Source: Oscillospiraceae bacterium Marseille-Q3528
GTDB taxonomy: Bacteria; Bacillota; Clostridia; Lachnospirales; Lachnospiraceae
DNA length: 64,000 nt
Reading direction: 5' to 3'
NCBI GenBank assembly: GCA_018223385.1
Contig: JAGTTR010000011.1
Span: 53,834 to 117,833, forward strand
The position numbers and the translations under genes were made by a program. The notes below the pieces were generated by a model, which was not told the DNA's origin, did no database searches, and saw only the letters and a list, made by a program, of their open reading frames with translations. Positions 41,475 to 50,599 of this stretch are shown one piece after another; positions within the stretch are counted from its first letter, which is position 1, and the number at the start of each line of letters is the position of its first letter.

Positions 41475-43516
41475 TCCTCTTCCTCCTGTATATGCAGCTT
41501 CGTGTTCAGCAGGTCCGCTGTCCCCGCCTCATGGGCGATCCGCTGGAATGCCAGAAAAATGCCCATATCGAAGTTTTTGATCTCTTCTATCATCAGTTCC
41601 ATTGCCGTGTCCGCGGAAAATGCGCTGCGGTACCGCCGGTCCGAGGTCAGCGCCGCAAAGACGTCACAGACCCGCAGAATCCGCGCCATATACGGGATGT
41701 CCTCCCCCGCCAGATTATCGGGATAGCCGCTGCCGTCGTAGTTCTCATGATGGTAGCGCACCGCCTCCAGGATCGGTTCCTCATAACCCTTTTCTTTCAG
41801 GATATCATAGCTCAGACGGGAATGGGTGCGGACATATTTCATTTTCTCCACATTCAGTTCGATCTGGGCATTGCCGTACAGATAGCTGGACAGCCTGCAT
41901 TTTCCAATGTCGTGCAGAAGGCCCGCCACCGCCAGCTGGTACTGCTCCTCTTCTGAAAGGCCCAGCTCCCGGCCCAGCCGTCTGGCCAGACAACTCACCG
42001 TCATGCCGTGGGCAAGCTCCCGTTCCAGGTCATCCATGGCCACCTGTTCCTGGGAAAGCGCACCCGAAACCGGATTTTTTTCAAAAAACTGCCGCTTCCG
42101 GTCGATCATTTCCCCGATCCGGTCAATATACTGCTCCACGTTTTTCACATTTTCCACCCGCTCAATGCGGTTCTCGCTGTGGATCACCGCCTTGGTGGAA
42201 GCACCGGCGCCGCAGGCCACGATGGTCTGCTTTTCTTCCATAATCAGTATATTGTAAATCCCGGCTTTGTCAACCTTTGCGTAGCCCACATTTTCATAAT
42301 TTCCGGCCATATTTTTCTGCCGGTACAGATAATAGGGCTTCAGCCCCATGTCCGCCGCATAAGAGGAAGCGATATCCATCATGCGCCCCATCTCTTCCGC
42401 ACTCACCGGCTCGTACTTTTCTTTTTCCAGATTCAGCCGTGCCGCCCGCTTCAGCGCCAGGGAATGGAGCGTCACACTGTCCGGTGAAAGCTTTCGGATC
42501 TCTTCCATGGTGCTCCGCACATCCGCTGCGTTCTCTCCGGGCAGTCCCAGGATCAGATCCATGTTGATGTTGTCAAATCCCAGCCCCCGGGCCAGACGAA
42601 AGGCTTCCTTTGTCTGCTCCACCGTGTGTTTTCTGCCGATGAGATCCAGCGTCTTCTGCTGCATCGTCTGGGGATTGATGGAAATCCGCGTCACCCGGTG
42701 CCGTTTCATGGCCAGCAGCCGATCCTCGGTGATACTGTCTGGCCGTCCGGCCTCCACCGTCAGTTCTTTCAGATATTCATAGGAAAAACTGTCCTCCAGC
42801 TTGTACAGCAGCCGGTCCAGCTGCTCCGCCGTCAGCGTTGTCGGCGTACCGCCCCCCACATAGATGGTATTCAGCCGCTTGCCGACAAAAATCTCCGCCA
42901 CCGCATCGATCTCCTGAAACATGGCTGCCAGATACTGCTCTGCCAGATGTCCGAATTTTTCATAAGGATAAGAAGAAAACGAACAGTACAGACAGATGGA
43001 CGGACAGAAGGGAATGCCCACGTACAGGCTGTAGCCGTCCTCATAGTCGATGGCCCGCAGCACATGCCGCTCCCTCCTGGCAATGTCGATGGCCAGGTCG
43101 ATCTTCTCGTCACTGGCGTAATACGTCTGCCGCATCTGCTGGGCGATTTCTTCCTCGCCGATGCCGGCTTCCAGCAGCACCATGGGAATGCGCACAGGAC
43201 GGATGCCCGTTAAAGTGCCCCAGGGCAGCTCCCTGCCGGTCCGGGCAGAAAGCGCCTGGTAGAGCATCCGCTTCATGGCGCTTTTGCGCTCCTTGCGGGG
43301 CTCCTGCCGGTCACTCCAAGTGTCTCTGATTTCCAGCACACGCACCGGACAGGCTCCTTCTTCTGCCATCTGTACATCACTTCCCGGCAGCTTCACCTGG
43401 ATGCCATCCACCTGTTCATCCACCGTCACGGTGAACTGCTCTCCCGGATAGAAGGCCTTCACCAGCTCATATATATCATTTTTAAATTCTTCTTTGCCGA
43501 TCAGAATTTCTATCAT
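41471..43516 (-). CDS. hemZ: HemZ-type radical SAM protein fused to an HD-GYP-like domain (681 aa)
   Basis: The first ~465 residues are a coproporphyrinogen dehydrogenase HemZ-like radical SAM protein: [10 protein letters not shown] (CxxxCxxC for [4Fe-4S]), [32 protein letters not shown]. The last ~180 residues form an HD domain with [10 protein letters not shown] (~550), [11 protein letters not shown] (~600) and [15 protein letters not shown], the pattern of HD-GYP phosphodiesterases. Clostridial HemZ normally ends near 490 residues, so this is a fusion; it is one open frame with no sign of sequencing error. ATG 43516 begins [14 protein letters not shown] like other HemZ; an upstream start at 43570 lies in the loop of a terminator. 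Role of the HD domain is unknown. Confidence 0.85.
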   Translation of the reverse strand: MIEILIGKEEFKNDIYELVKAFYPGEQFTVTVDEQVDGIQVKLPGSDVQMAEEGACPVRVLEIRDTWSDRQEPRKERKSAMKRMLYQALSARTGRELPWGTLTGIRPVRIPMVLLEAGIGEEEIAQQMRQTYYASDEKIDLAIDIARRERHVLRAIDYEDGYSLYVGIPFCPSICLYCSFSSYPYEKFGHLAEQYLAAMFQEIDAVAEIFVGKRLNTIYVGGGTPTTLTAEQLDRLLYKLEDSFSYEYLKELTVEAGRPDSITEDRLLAMKRHRVTRISINPQTMQQKTLDLIGRKHTVEQTKEAFRLARGLGFDNINMDLILGLPGENAADVRSTMEEIRKLSPDSVTLHSLALKRAARLNLEKEKYEPVSAEEMGRMMDIASSYAADMGLKPYYLYRQKNMAGNYENVGYAKVDKAGIYNILIMEEKQTIVACGAGASTKAVIHSENRIERVENVKNVEQYIDRIGEMIDRKRQFFEKNPVSGALSQEQVAMDDLERELAHGMTVSCLARRLGRELGLSEEEQYQLAVAGLLHDIGKCRLSSYLYGNAQIELNVEKMKYVRTHSRLSYDILKEKGYEEPILEAVRYHHENYDGSGYPDNLAGEDIPYMARILRVCDVFAALTSDRRYRSAFSADTAMELMIEEIKNFDMGIFLAFQRIAHEAGTADLLNTKLHIQEEEE

Positions 43517-43540
43517 ATCTTCATCTTTCTCATGTAACCT

Positions 43541-43590
43541 TAAAGACGGCCGCGCTCCCGGAGCATTCATCTGCTCCCGTCCGCGGCCGT
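43541..43590 (-). terminator. Terminator-like hairpin between the MBL gene and hemZ
   Basis: On the minus strand ACGGCCGCG...GGAGCA pairs with TGCTCC...GCGCGGCCGT, followed by CTTTAAG. Read-through is likely, since hemZ follows 25 bases later. It may reduce rather than stop transcription into hemZ-hisS. Confidence 0.65.
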
Positions 43591-43607
43591 TCTCTTCTGG
43601 CTTTCCG

Positions 43608-44237
43608 TTACAGGAACGGGTTGTTTTCTTTCTCGTATAAAATATCCGTGGAACCCTCGTGTCCCGGATAAGCTTTCGTTTCGTCCGGCAGTACCATCAG
43701 TTTTTCTTTGATGGAACGGATCAGCCTGGACATGCTGCCGGTGGGAAAATCCGTTCTTCCCACGGAACCGTTGAACAGCGTATCGCCGCAGAACACGATG
43801 CCCTCATCCGCGATATAATAACAGCAGCCGCCTGCCGTATGGCCGGGCGTAAACAATACCTGGATGGAAAAGCCCGCCAGATCCAGCATCTGTCCGTCCT
43901 TCACAAATTCATCTGCTTTCAGCGTATAATTCATGCCGATCATGGTCGTCAGGTTCTTTCTCGGATCCTCCAGCACTTCCTGCTCCTTCTCATGGGCAAT
44001 GACCGAAATGCCGTAAGCCTTCCGCAGCTCATCTGCAGCCATCATATGGTCATAATGGCCGTGGGTCAGCAGGATCGCCACAGGCTTCAATCCTTTGGCA
44101 TCCAGATGCTGCTTCAGCGCCGGGGCGTTGTCCGCAGGGTCGATGATGATGGTCTCTTTTGTCTGTGTATTGATGAGAAAATAGCAGTTGGTCCACACGG
44201 AACCACAGACCAGTTTCTCTACCTTCGCTTTTCCCAT
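43608..44237 (-). CDS. MBL-fold hydrolase (glyoxalase II-like)
   Basis: This 209-residue protein has the zinc motif LLTHGHYDHMMAADELR (HxHxDH, ~60), FTPGHTAGGCCY (~135), FCGDTLF (~152) and a final YPGHEGST with the last His. It resembles the small glyoxalase-II-like hydrolases (YqgX/YcbL) that occur between relA and hemZ in Clostridia. It lies eight bases after the relA stop. Probable thioesterase; substrate unproven. Confidence 0.88.
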   Translation of the reverse strand: MGKAKVEKLVCGSVWTNCYFLINTQTKETIIIDPADNAPALKQHLDAKGLKPVAILLTHGHYDHMMAADELRKAYGISVIAHEKEQEVLEDPRKNLTTMIGMNYTLKADEFVKDGQMLDLAGFSIQVLFTPGHTAGGCCYYIADEGIVFCGDTLFNGSVGRTDFPTGSMSRLIRSIKEKLMVLPDETKAYPGHEGSTDILYEKENNPFL

Positions 44238-44245
44238 ATTTCCTC

Positions 44246-46564
44246 CTAACCGGTGGTACGCTCGATATCGATCACGCTTTCTACCTGTCTGATTTTATCA
44301 ATGATGGAATTCAGCTCCGACACCCCGCCGATCTCAAAGGACATGGATATCGTTGCCGTTCCCTGCTTGCTCGTCCGCACGTTCATGGCGGTCACATCAA
44401 TGCCCCGCTCTGTCCTGATCTTTGAAATATCTACCAGGAGGCCCATACGGTTGTTTCCGTAAATCTTGATCTCCGCCTCATATTTCTCTCCGGTGTTCTC
44501 ATTGTCCGGCTGCTGCCATTCCGCCTCGATGAGCCGTGCCCGCTCTTCTGCCGGCAGATGGATGATGTTCACGCAGTCTGTCCGGTGAATGGAAACGCCC
44601 CGGCCTCTCGTCACGAAGCCCACGATCTCGTCCCCGGGCACCGGGCTGCAGCATTTGGAAAAACGCACCGCCACGTCGTCGATGCCCCGCACCACGATGC
44701 CGCTCTTAGATTTGACAATGTGAAGCTTCTCTTTGTCCTTGTTGGCCTCCCCTGCCGCCTCCAGCACCTTGGCGTCGGTGATCTTCTTCTTGTGATCCCG
44801 CTGGTATTCATCCAGCATCCGGTTCACGACCTGGCCCTCCTTCAGGCCGCCGTGTCCCACCGCCGCCAGCACGGAATCCCAGTCCCGGAACCCGTATCTG
44901 CGCTGGACGGATTCCATATACTCCGGCTTTCGGATTTCGGCATAATTGATGCCCTTGGTCTTGCAGTACTGGTTGATCACCTCACGGCCCTTGACGATAT
45001 TTTCTTCCTTGAACTCACTCTTGAACCACTGGTTGATCTTCGTCTTGGCCTGGGTGCTCTTCACGATGGAGAGCCAGTCCCGGCTGGGGTCCTTGGAGTT
45101 CTGGGAGGTGATGACCTCCACCCGGTCACCGTTCTGGATCTGGTAATCGATGTTCACCAGCTTGCCGTTGACCCGGGCACCCACCATCTTATTGCCCACG
45201 GCGCTGTGGATGCTGTACGCAAAGTCAATGGGTGTGGAACCCTTGGGCAGGTTCTTCACGTCGCCCGCCGGAGTGAAGCAGTAAATATTCTCTGCAAATA
45301 AATCCAGATCATTCTTTAACAGGGAAATGAATTCCCGGTTGTCCGACATGTCCCGCTGCCACTCCAGGATCTGGCGCAGCCAGTTTAATTTTTCCTCCTC
45401 CTGATCGGCAGAAGGCTTCTTGCCGTCGGAGGCTTCCTTATATTTCCAGTGGGCTGCGATACCGTATTCCGCCGTCTTGTGCATCTCAAAGGTCCGGATC
45501 TGGATCTCGAAGGGCTGGCCGTTGGGGCCGATCAGCGTGGTGTGCAGCGACTGGTACATGTTCTGCTTGGGCATGGCGATGTAATCCTTGAACCGGCCCG
45601 GAATGGGCTTATACATCTCATGGATCACACCCAGGGCTGCATAACAGTCCTTCACCGTGTCCACCAGGATCCGAACAGCAAACAGATCGTAAATCTGATC
45701 CAGCGTCTTATCCTGGTTCACCATTTTTTTATAAATACTGAAAAAGTGCTTGACTCTTCCGTCTACCTTGGCCTTGATGCCCGCATTGGAAATATGGGTG
45801 CTGACCTCTTTCACGATCCGGCTGACAAAGGCCTCCCGCTCGCTCTTCTTCACGGCGATCTTTTTCACCAGATCATAGTAGACCTCCGGCTCCAAATATT
45901 TTAAGGAAAGGTCATCCAGCTCTACCTTGACCTTGGAAATACCGAGACGCTGGGCGATGGGTGCATAAATGTCCATGGTCTCTCTGGCCTTTTCCTTCTG
46001 TTTCTCCGGGGTCATATATTTGAGGGTACGCATATTGTGCAGGCGGTCCGCCAGCTTGATCAGGATGACACGGATATCCTTGGCCATGGCCAGGAACATT
46101 TTTCTTAAGTTTTCTGCCTGTACCTCCACCTTGTCATGGGAGTAGGACAGCTGGCCCAGCTTAGTCACACCGTCCACCAGAAGCTCCACCTCTGCGCCGA
46201 ATTCCTGCCGGATCTCCTCGCTGGTCATCACCGTATCCTCCACCACATCGTGGAGAAGACCGGCAACGATGGTCTCCTTATCCAGCTCCAGGTCCGCCAG
46301 AATGATGGCAACACAAAGCGGATGAATGATATAAGGCTCACCGGACTTGCGCACCTGTCCCTTGTGGGCGTTGTACGCAATGTTGTACGCCTTCTCAATC
46401 ATCGAAATGTCCGCGGATGGATGATATTTTCTCACACTGGCGATCAGCTCCTGGTAGAGCTGCTCCGGGCTCGTAAAATCCTCCATCGTCTTCACTGTCC
46501 CGTCGATCTTCGCATTGCCCGGATCTTCCAGGTTCCGGTTTAATTCCTGTAACTGATTCTCCAT
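44246..46564 (-). CDS. relA: Bifunctional (p)ppGpp synthetase/hydrolase RelA/SpoT
   Basis: This 772-residue long-form Rel controls the stringent response. Domains: HD hydrolase (about 45-200, with LLHDVVEDTVMT), synthetase (about 240-360, DLFAVRILVDTVKDCYAALG), TGS (about 395-460, TPAGDVKNLPKGSTPIDFAY), a helical/zinc-finger-like region with CCSPVPGDEIVGFVTRGRGV, and a C-terminal ACT domain (about 690-770). The HD motif looks intact. ATG 46564 follows AGAAGGTG. The D-Tyr-tRNA deacylase gene often found next to relA in Clostridia is absent. Confidence 0.96.
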   Translation of the reverse strand: MENQLQELNRNLEDPGNAKIDGTVKTMEDFTSPEQLYQELIASVRKYHPSADISMIEKAYNIAYNAHKGQVRKSGEPYIIHPLCVAIILADLELDKETIVAGLLHDVVEDTVMTSEEIRQEFGAEVELLVDGVTKLGQLSYSHDKVEVQAENLRKMFLAMAKDIRVILIKLADRLHNMRTLKYMTPEKQKEKARETMDIYAPIAQRLGISKVKVELDDLSLKYLEPEVYYDLVKKIAVKKSEREAFVSRIVKEVSTHISNAGIKAKVDGRVKHFFSIYKKMVNQDKTLDQIYDLFAVRILVDTVKDCYAALGVIHEMYKPIPGRFKDYIAMPKQNMYQSLHTTLIGPNGQPFEIQIRTFEMHKTAEYGIAAHWKYKEASDGKKPSADQEEEKLNWLRQILEWQRDMSDNREFISLLKNDLDLFAENIYCFTPAGDVKNLPKGSTPIDFAYSIHSAVGNKMVGARVNGKLVNIDYQIQNGDRVEVITSQNSKDPSRDWLSIVKSTQAKTKINQWFKSEFKEENIVKGREVINQYCKTKGINYAEIRKPEYMESVQRRYGFRDWDSVLAAVGHGGLKEGQVVNRMLDEYQRDHKKKITDAKVLEAAGEANKDKEKLHIVKSKSGIVVRGIDDVAVRFSKCCSPVPGDEIVGFVTRGRGVSIHRTDCVNIIHLPAEERARLIEAEWQQPDNENTGEKYEAEIKIYGNNRMGLLVDISKIRTERGIDVTAMNVRTSKQGTATISMSFEIGGVSELNSIIDKIRQVESVIDIERTTG

Positions 46565-46625
46565 ATCTGCACCTTCTCTATCGCTCTGAACCGTCATACA
46601 CAAAACCGTCCTATTTTATCCTGCT

Positions 46626-47150
46626 TTACTTGCCTTCATAGCGGATCACGGAAGCCACGTCGTAGCCCGCAAGCCGCTCTCTTCCCTTCAGTCCTGCCAG
46701 TTCCATGAGGAAGATCACCTTCACGACCTGGCCGCCCAGTGCTTCCACCATGGCGATGCTTGCCTCAATCGTTCCGCCGGTGGCGATCAGGTCATCCACA
46801 ATGACCACCTTCTGGCCGGGCTTGATGGAATCCTTATGCATCTCCACCGTTGCGGTGCCGTACTCCAGATCATAGGTTCTGGAAATGGTCTCGCAGGGAA
46901 GCTTTCCCTTCTTGCGCACCGGCACAAACGGCTTGTGCAGATTGTATGCGATGGGTACACCGAAAATAAAGCCGCGGGACTCAGTTCCCACGATCACGTC
47001 AAAATCCAGTCCGTCCAGCAGTGCCTGCATGGAATCAATGGCCAGTGCCAGTCCATCCGCATCCTGAAGGATGGATGTTACATCTCTGAAAATAATTCCT
47101 TTTTCCGGAAAATCCGGTATGCTTCTTACATATTCTTCCAGTTTTTTCAT
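46626..47150 (-). CDS. apt: Adenine phosphoribosyltransferase
   Basis: This 174-residue enzyme salvages adenine to AMP with PRPP. It shows SIPDFPEKGIIFRDVTSIL at the start, GTESRGFIFGVPIAY and the PRPP loop VVIVDDLIATGGTIEASIAM (~120-140). ATG 47150 follows GAGGTGG; an upstream ATG at 47186 adds 12 atypical residues. It precedes relA, as in many Clostridia and Bacilli. Confidence 0.95.
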   Translation of the reverse strand: MKKLEEYVRSIPDFPEKGIIFRDVTSILQDADGLALAIDSMQALLDGLDFDVIVGTESRGFIFGVPIAYNLHKPFVPVRKKGKLPCETISRTYDLEYGTATVEMHKDSIKPGQKVVIVDDLIATGGTIEASIAMVEALGGQVVKVIFLMELAGLKGRERLAGYDVASVIRYEGK

Positions 47151-47324
47151 CTGAAATCGCCACCTCGGTATATTGTAATTTGTCATCGGTTTCGTCCGCA
47201 GACCATCACTGTCTGCGAATATTCGTCAACAGTATAACACTTTTTCCCGTTTATATCAAACCGTTTTCCACCATCAGGCGCATTTTCCGGCACCTTTTCC
47301 AACGAAAGATAGACATTTTTCCTG

Positions 47325-49109
47325 TCACCGGTAATTTTTCACCACGATCTGGATGTTTTTTTCTCCCCGGTACGTGTGGATCTCGGGATAATAGACCACA
47401 GAAAGCCGCACCGCATTCTTCCGGCCCAGATACATCTTCTCCGCCTCCACGTCGCCGAACTTCTGCCGGACGTAGGCGTCAAATGCCGCCGGGTCTGCAA
47501 AGGATACCGCATCCACCTGAAGGGAACTGAAGGGGCTCTGTAAGGACAGCCGCAGGACGTTGCGGTTCTTCCCCAGCACCCGGGCGCTGCACACCTCCAC
47601 GTCCTTCTGGGCAAACTGGGGCTTCTCGTTGGCTTTGCCGAAGGGCTCCAGATAAGACAGCTCCGTGATCTGCTGCTCCGTCACATACTCAAAGGGCATG
47701 GCCACATCGATGGCCACTTTGGGGATAAAATCCTCTGCCGTCAGCCGCGCGTTGGCATTCAATGCTCGACGGAAATCATCCACTGCCGCCTCCTGCATGC
47801 TCAGGCCCGCCGCCATGGGGTGTCCCCCGAATTTGTCCAGATACTGCCGGCATTTCACCAGCTCCTCATACATGGAATACTGCTCGATGGAGCGGCCGGA
47901 GCCTTTGATGCCCTCCTCTGCCCGGGTCAGCACGAAGGTGGGCTTATGGTACGCTTCCCGGATCTTCCCGGCAATGATGCCCGCCAGACTCTCGTGGCAG
48001 GCATAGAGCGGCACCACCAGCACCGCATCGTTTTTCAGATCGCTCCGGGCAATGAGTGCTTTGGCCTCTTCCGTGCCCCGAAGAGTCATGTCCTTGCGCG
48101 CATCGTTGAGCTCTTTCAGCTTCTGGGCCAGCTGGACTGCTTTTTCCGGATCCTCCGTGAGAAAAAGCTCCAGCGAGCGTCTGGCCGTGTCCAGTCGTCC
48201 CGCCGCATTGATGCACGGCCCCAGCACAAAGCCCACATGGTAGGCGCTCACCGCCGCCGGATCCACGCCGCATGCCTGCATCAGCGCCTGCAGCCCCGGA
48301 TTATCTGCAAAGGCCAGCGCCCGCAGACCGTATTTCACCAGAATCCGGTTTTCTCCCTGGAGATCCACCACATCACCCACTGTGGCGATGGCCGCAAAGG
48401 GAAGAAACTCCTGCTCATTTCTGGCAGCCCCTTCCGCTTCCCCAAAGGCGTGGGCATACAAAAGATGCATGAGCTGGTAGGCCACCCCGGCGCCACAGAG
48501 CACCTTGAAGGGATAGGCGCAGTCCGCCTGTTTCGGGTTCACCACCGCGTCCGCCGCGCTCTGTAAAAACACCCGCCTGCCGTCCGGCTGATCCGCAAAG
48601 GGCACATCGTGATGGTCTGTCACGATCACCGTCATGCCGAAATCCTTTGCCAGGGCAATCTCCGGGATGGCGGAAATGCCATTGTCACACGTCACAATCG
48701 TGTCGATGCCGTCCGCCGCTGCCTTGCGGATGATGGACTCGTTGATGCCGTAGCCATCTTTGATGCGGTCCGGGATCTGCACATCCACCACCGCCCCCAG
48801 CTGCCGGAAGCCCTTGAGCAAAATGTAGGAGGAACACACGCCGTCGATGTCATAGTCCCCCACGATCCGCATGGGCCGTTTTTCCCGGATCTTCTCCTCG
48901 ATGAGGGCCGCCGCCTTCTCCATATCCTTCATGAGACGGGGATCCGAAAGATCCTTCGTCGTGCCGTGCAGGTACGCGTCGATGGCCGCATCCCCCACAA
49001 TATCCCGATTGCGGATGAGGCGCGCCGTCACCGGGGAAATGCCAAACCGGTCCGCGATCCCCTGAAAATCCGCCCGCTTGGCTGTTACAAACCATTTTTC
49101 TTCTGTCAT
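47325..49109 (-). CDS. recJ: Single-stranded-DNA-specific exonuclease RecJ
   Basis: This 594-residue DHH-family nuclease degrades single-stranded DNA 5' to 3' in recombination and repair. Motifs: VGDYDIDGVCSSYILLKGFR (metal site, ~85), VTCDNGISA, VIVTDHHDVPF (DHH, ~160), GPCINAAGRLDTARRSLELF (~295) and the DHHA1 segment GSGRSIEQYSMYEEL with KFGGHPMAAGLSM (~400). A C-terminal OB-like domain follows. ATG 49109 follows CAGGAGAG. It precedes apt and relA. Confidence 0.95.
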   Translation of the reverse strand: MTEEKWFVTAKRADFQGIADRFGISPVTARLIRNRDIVGDAAIDAYLHGTTKDLSDPRLMKDMEKAAALIEEKIREKRPMRIVGDYDIDGVCSSYILLKGFRQLGAVVDVQIPDRIKDGYGINESIIRKAAADGIDTIVTCDNGISAIPEIALAKDFGMTVIVTDHHDVPFADQPDGRRVFLQSAADAVVNPKQADCAYPFKVLCGAGVAYQLMHLLYAHAFGEAEGAARNEQEFLPFAAIATVGDVVDLQGENRILVKYGLRALAFADNPGLQALMQACGVDPAAVSAYHVGFVLGPCINAAGRLDTARRSLELFLTEDPEKAVQLAQKLKELNDARKDMTLRGTEEAKALIARSDLKNDAVLVVPLYACHESLAGIIAGKIREAYHKPTFVLTRAEEGIKGSGRSIEQYSMYEELVKCRQYLDKFGGHPMAAGLSMQEAAVDDFRRALNANARLTAEDFIPKVAIDVAMPFEYVTEQQITELSYLEPFGKANEKPQFAQKDVEVCSARVLGKNRNVLRLSLQSPFSSLQVDAVSFADPAAFDAYVRQKFGDVEAEKMYLGRKNAVRLSVVYYPEIHTYRGEKNIQIVVKNYR

Positions 49110-49230
49110 ACTGATCTCTCCTGTAAAAGGCATTGTAACATAAGTTTCGGGATACTTGCAAATACAGAGAAAAAGAGACCATCCTTTCCGGCCCTTTCAC
49201 CAGGAAACAATAGTCTCTTCTCCCCTTCAG

Positions 49231-49400
49231 ATGATACCTGTGAATTGCTTCGTGCTCCGCACTCTCACAATTCACACATCCATTCGCATATCGCGGGATT
49301 ACCATCCCGCTTTTATGCTCATGTCTGGGCGAGTCCCAAGGTCTTTCATCCACTTGTGAGCAAGCTCCCGTGGATGCAGACCTTTGTCCTCTGGTATCAT
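49231..49400 (-). repeat. Structured repeat, family 2, copy F2
   Basis: Ends ATGATACC (49231-49238) and GGTATCAT (49393-49400) are perfect inverted arms. On the minus strand the inner modules are GCGGGAT-ggt-AATCCCGC, GATATGCGAATG and TGAATTG...GTGC-gga-GCAC...CAATTCA. The right arm overlaps the end of the upstream ferredoxin gene and supplies its stop codon. It fills the gap 49110-49396. Confidence 0.72.
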
Positions 49401-50215
49401 ATAAAGAATTCATTTTCTTTTCTTGCGGTAAAGTTCTCCACCAGCATTTCCTTGTGGGAAAGGAAGGCCGGATCTTCAAAATATTTGGCGCCCGCCGGAC
49501 ACTTCCGCACGCAGGCCTGGCATTTGATGCACACACCGGATACGGTCACACAGTCTGCCTCGATGGAGCCCATGGGACAAGCACCTGCGCAGATCCCGCA
49601 TTTGCTGCATTTTTCCATATCCGTCAGAGGTTTTGCTTTCAGGAACTTGGCAGGCTGACCGTCCCGTCCCAGGGGCGTATAGTAAGGGCCCACCGGGCTG
49701 TTGCCGGGCACCTGTACAATGGTCTCTGCGGTTCCCGCCGTGATCCGCTCTGCCGCCTGCTTGGCAAACGCACCGATGGCTTCCAGATCCTCTGCGTTCG
49801 GCCTTCCCGTGGCCAGGCGGCTGTCAAAGGAGTGCTCTGACGGGATGGCTGCTGCCGCAAAGGGCACAAAACCGTTGTTCACCAGCTCATCCCGCAGCTC
49901 CGTCAGACCGTCGCCAAAGCTCCGGTTGCCGTAGGAACAGGCAATGACCGCCTTCGTGTGATCCCCTTTAAAAAGCTCCTGCACACAGGGCAGCATCTTG
50001 TTGGGCAGACGACCTGCGTACACTGGCATCACAAACACCACCACGTCCTCCGGACCAAAGGTGTATACCTTCTCTCTCGCTCCCGGCAGGGTAAAATCTA
50101 CCGTCGCCCGCTCTGCCTGCAGCACCTCCGCCATGGATGCTGCGATCCGCTCTGCAATTTTTCCCGCGTTGCCGCAGGGGCTGAAATATACAGCCGTTAC
50201 TCTCTTAGTTTCCAT
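49397..50215 (-). CDS. EFR1-type flavodoxin/ferredoxin fusion protein
   Basis: The N-terminal half (about 1-165) is flavodoxin-like with YFSPCGNAGKIAERIA as FMN phosphate loop and VVFVMPVYAGRLPNKMLP. The C-terminal part holds two [4Fe-4S] motifs, CSKCGICAGACPMGSI (~205) and CIKCQACVRKCPAGAK (~230). This is the EFR1 arrangement, an electron carrier of anaerobes with unknown partner. 272 residues, ATG preceded by AAGGGGG. The stop codon lies in a family 2 repeat arm, so the C-terminus may have been set by that insertion. Confidence 0.88.
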   Translation of the reverse strand: METKRVTAVYFSPCGNAGKIAERIAASMAEVLQAERATVDFTLPGAREKVYTFGPEDVVVFVMPVYAGRLPNKMLPCVQELFKGDHTKAVIACSYGNRSFGDGLTELRDELVNNGFVPFAAAAIPSEHSFDSRLATGRPNAEDLEAIGAFAKQAAERITAGTAETIVQVPGNSPVGPYYTPLGRDGQPAKFLKAKPLTDMEKCSKCGICAGACPMGSIEADCVTVSGVCIKCQACVRKCPAGAKYFEDPAFLSHKEMLVENFTARKENEFFI

Positions 50216-50232
50216 ATAAAATCCCCCTTCTT

Positions 50233-50333
50233 CATCTCACGAACCCACACTATCGTGCTCTACTGCCTGCTATCGCAGGCGGAACCTTCGATGTGTTTCG
50301 CAACTTGATCCATCTCGCAAACCCGCACTATCA
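50233..50333. repeat. Pair of imperfect direct repeats
   Basis: ATCTCACGAACCCACACTAT (from about 50234) and ATCTCGCAAACCCGCACTAT (from about 50312) are 17 of 20 identical and 78 bases apart. A small hairpin GCCTGC-TATC-GCAGGC lies between them. They occupy the first half of the gene-free stretch 50216-50599; the second half is family 1 copy D. Confidence 0.5.
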
Positions 50334-50411
50334 TTATAGCATACATCCCCGGCCTGGAACAGTCTTTTACACCATTCCCGCCGGGGACATATTTATTTTC
50401 TCTATTTTTCT

Positions 50412-50575
50412 GTTACAGTTCACTCGTATGCTCTTGTAGCCAGATTCCATGCTTGCATGAAAATCTGGCTGCATGAACATACGAAGGGAGCGCCCGGTAA
50501 TGAGCAAAAATGAGCTGCGAAGCAGCGGAAAGCATCAAAGATGCGATTTTGCGAATGGCGCGTGTGAACTGTAAC
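50412..50575 (+). repeat. Structured intergenic repeat, family 1, copy D (best preserved)
   Basis: GTTACAGTTCAC and GTGAACTGTAAC form a perfect 12-bp outer stem. Nested inside are CGTATG/CATACG, AGCCAGATT-c-CATG...CATG-a-AATCTGGCT, the hairpin GCTGC-GAA-GCAGC and GCATC-AAA-GATGC (50532-50544). An open 24-codon frame (MSKNELRSSGKHQRCD...) preceded by GGGAG runs through the 3' half to TAA. Confidence 0.78.
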
Positions 50576-50599
50576 TATTTTCTATTTCCCGCAGGCCAT

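Noticed and set aside
43517..43570. Upstream start for hemZ
   Set aside because: The ATG at 43570 is in the loop of a terminator-like hairpin, and the family starts at the MIEILIG sequence encoded from 43516.
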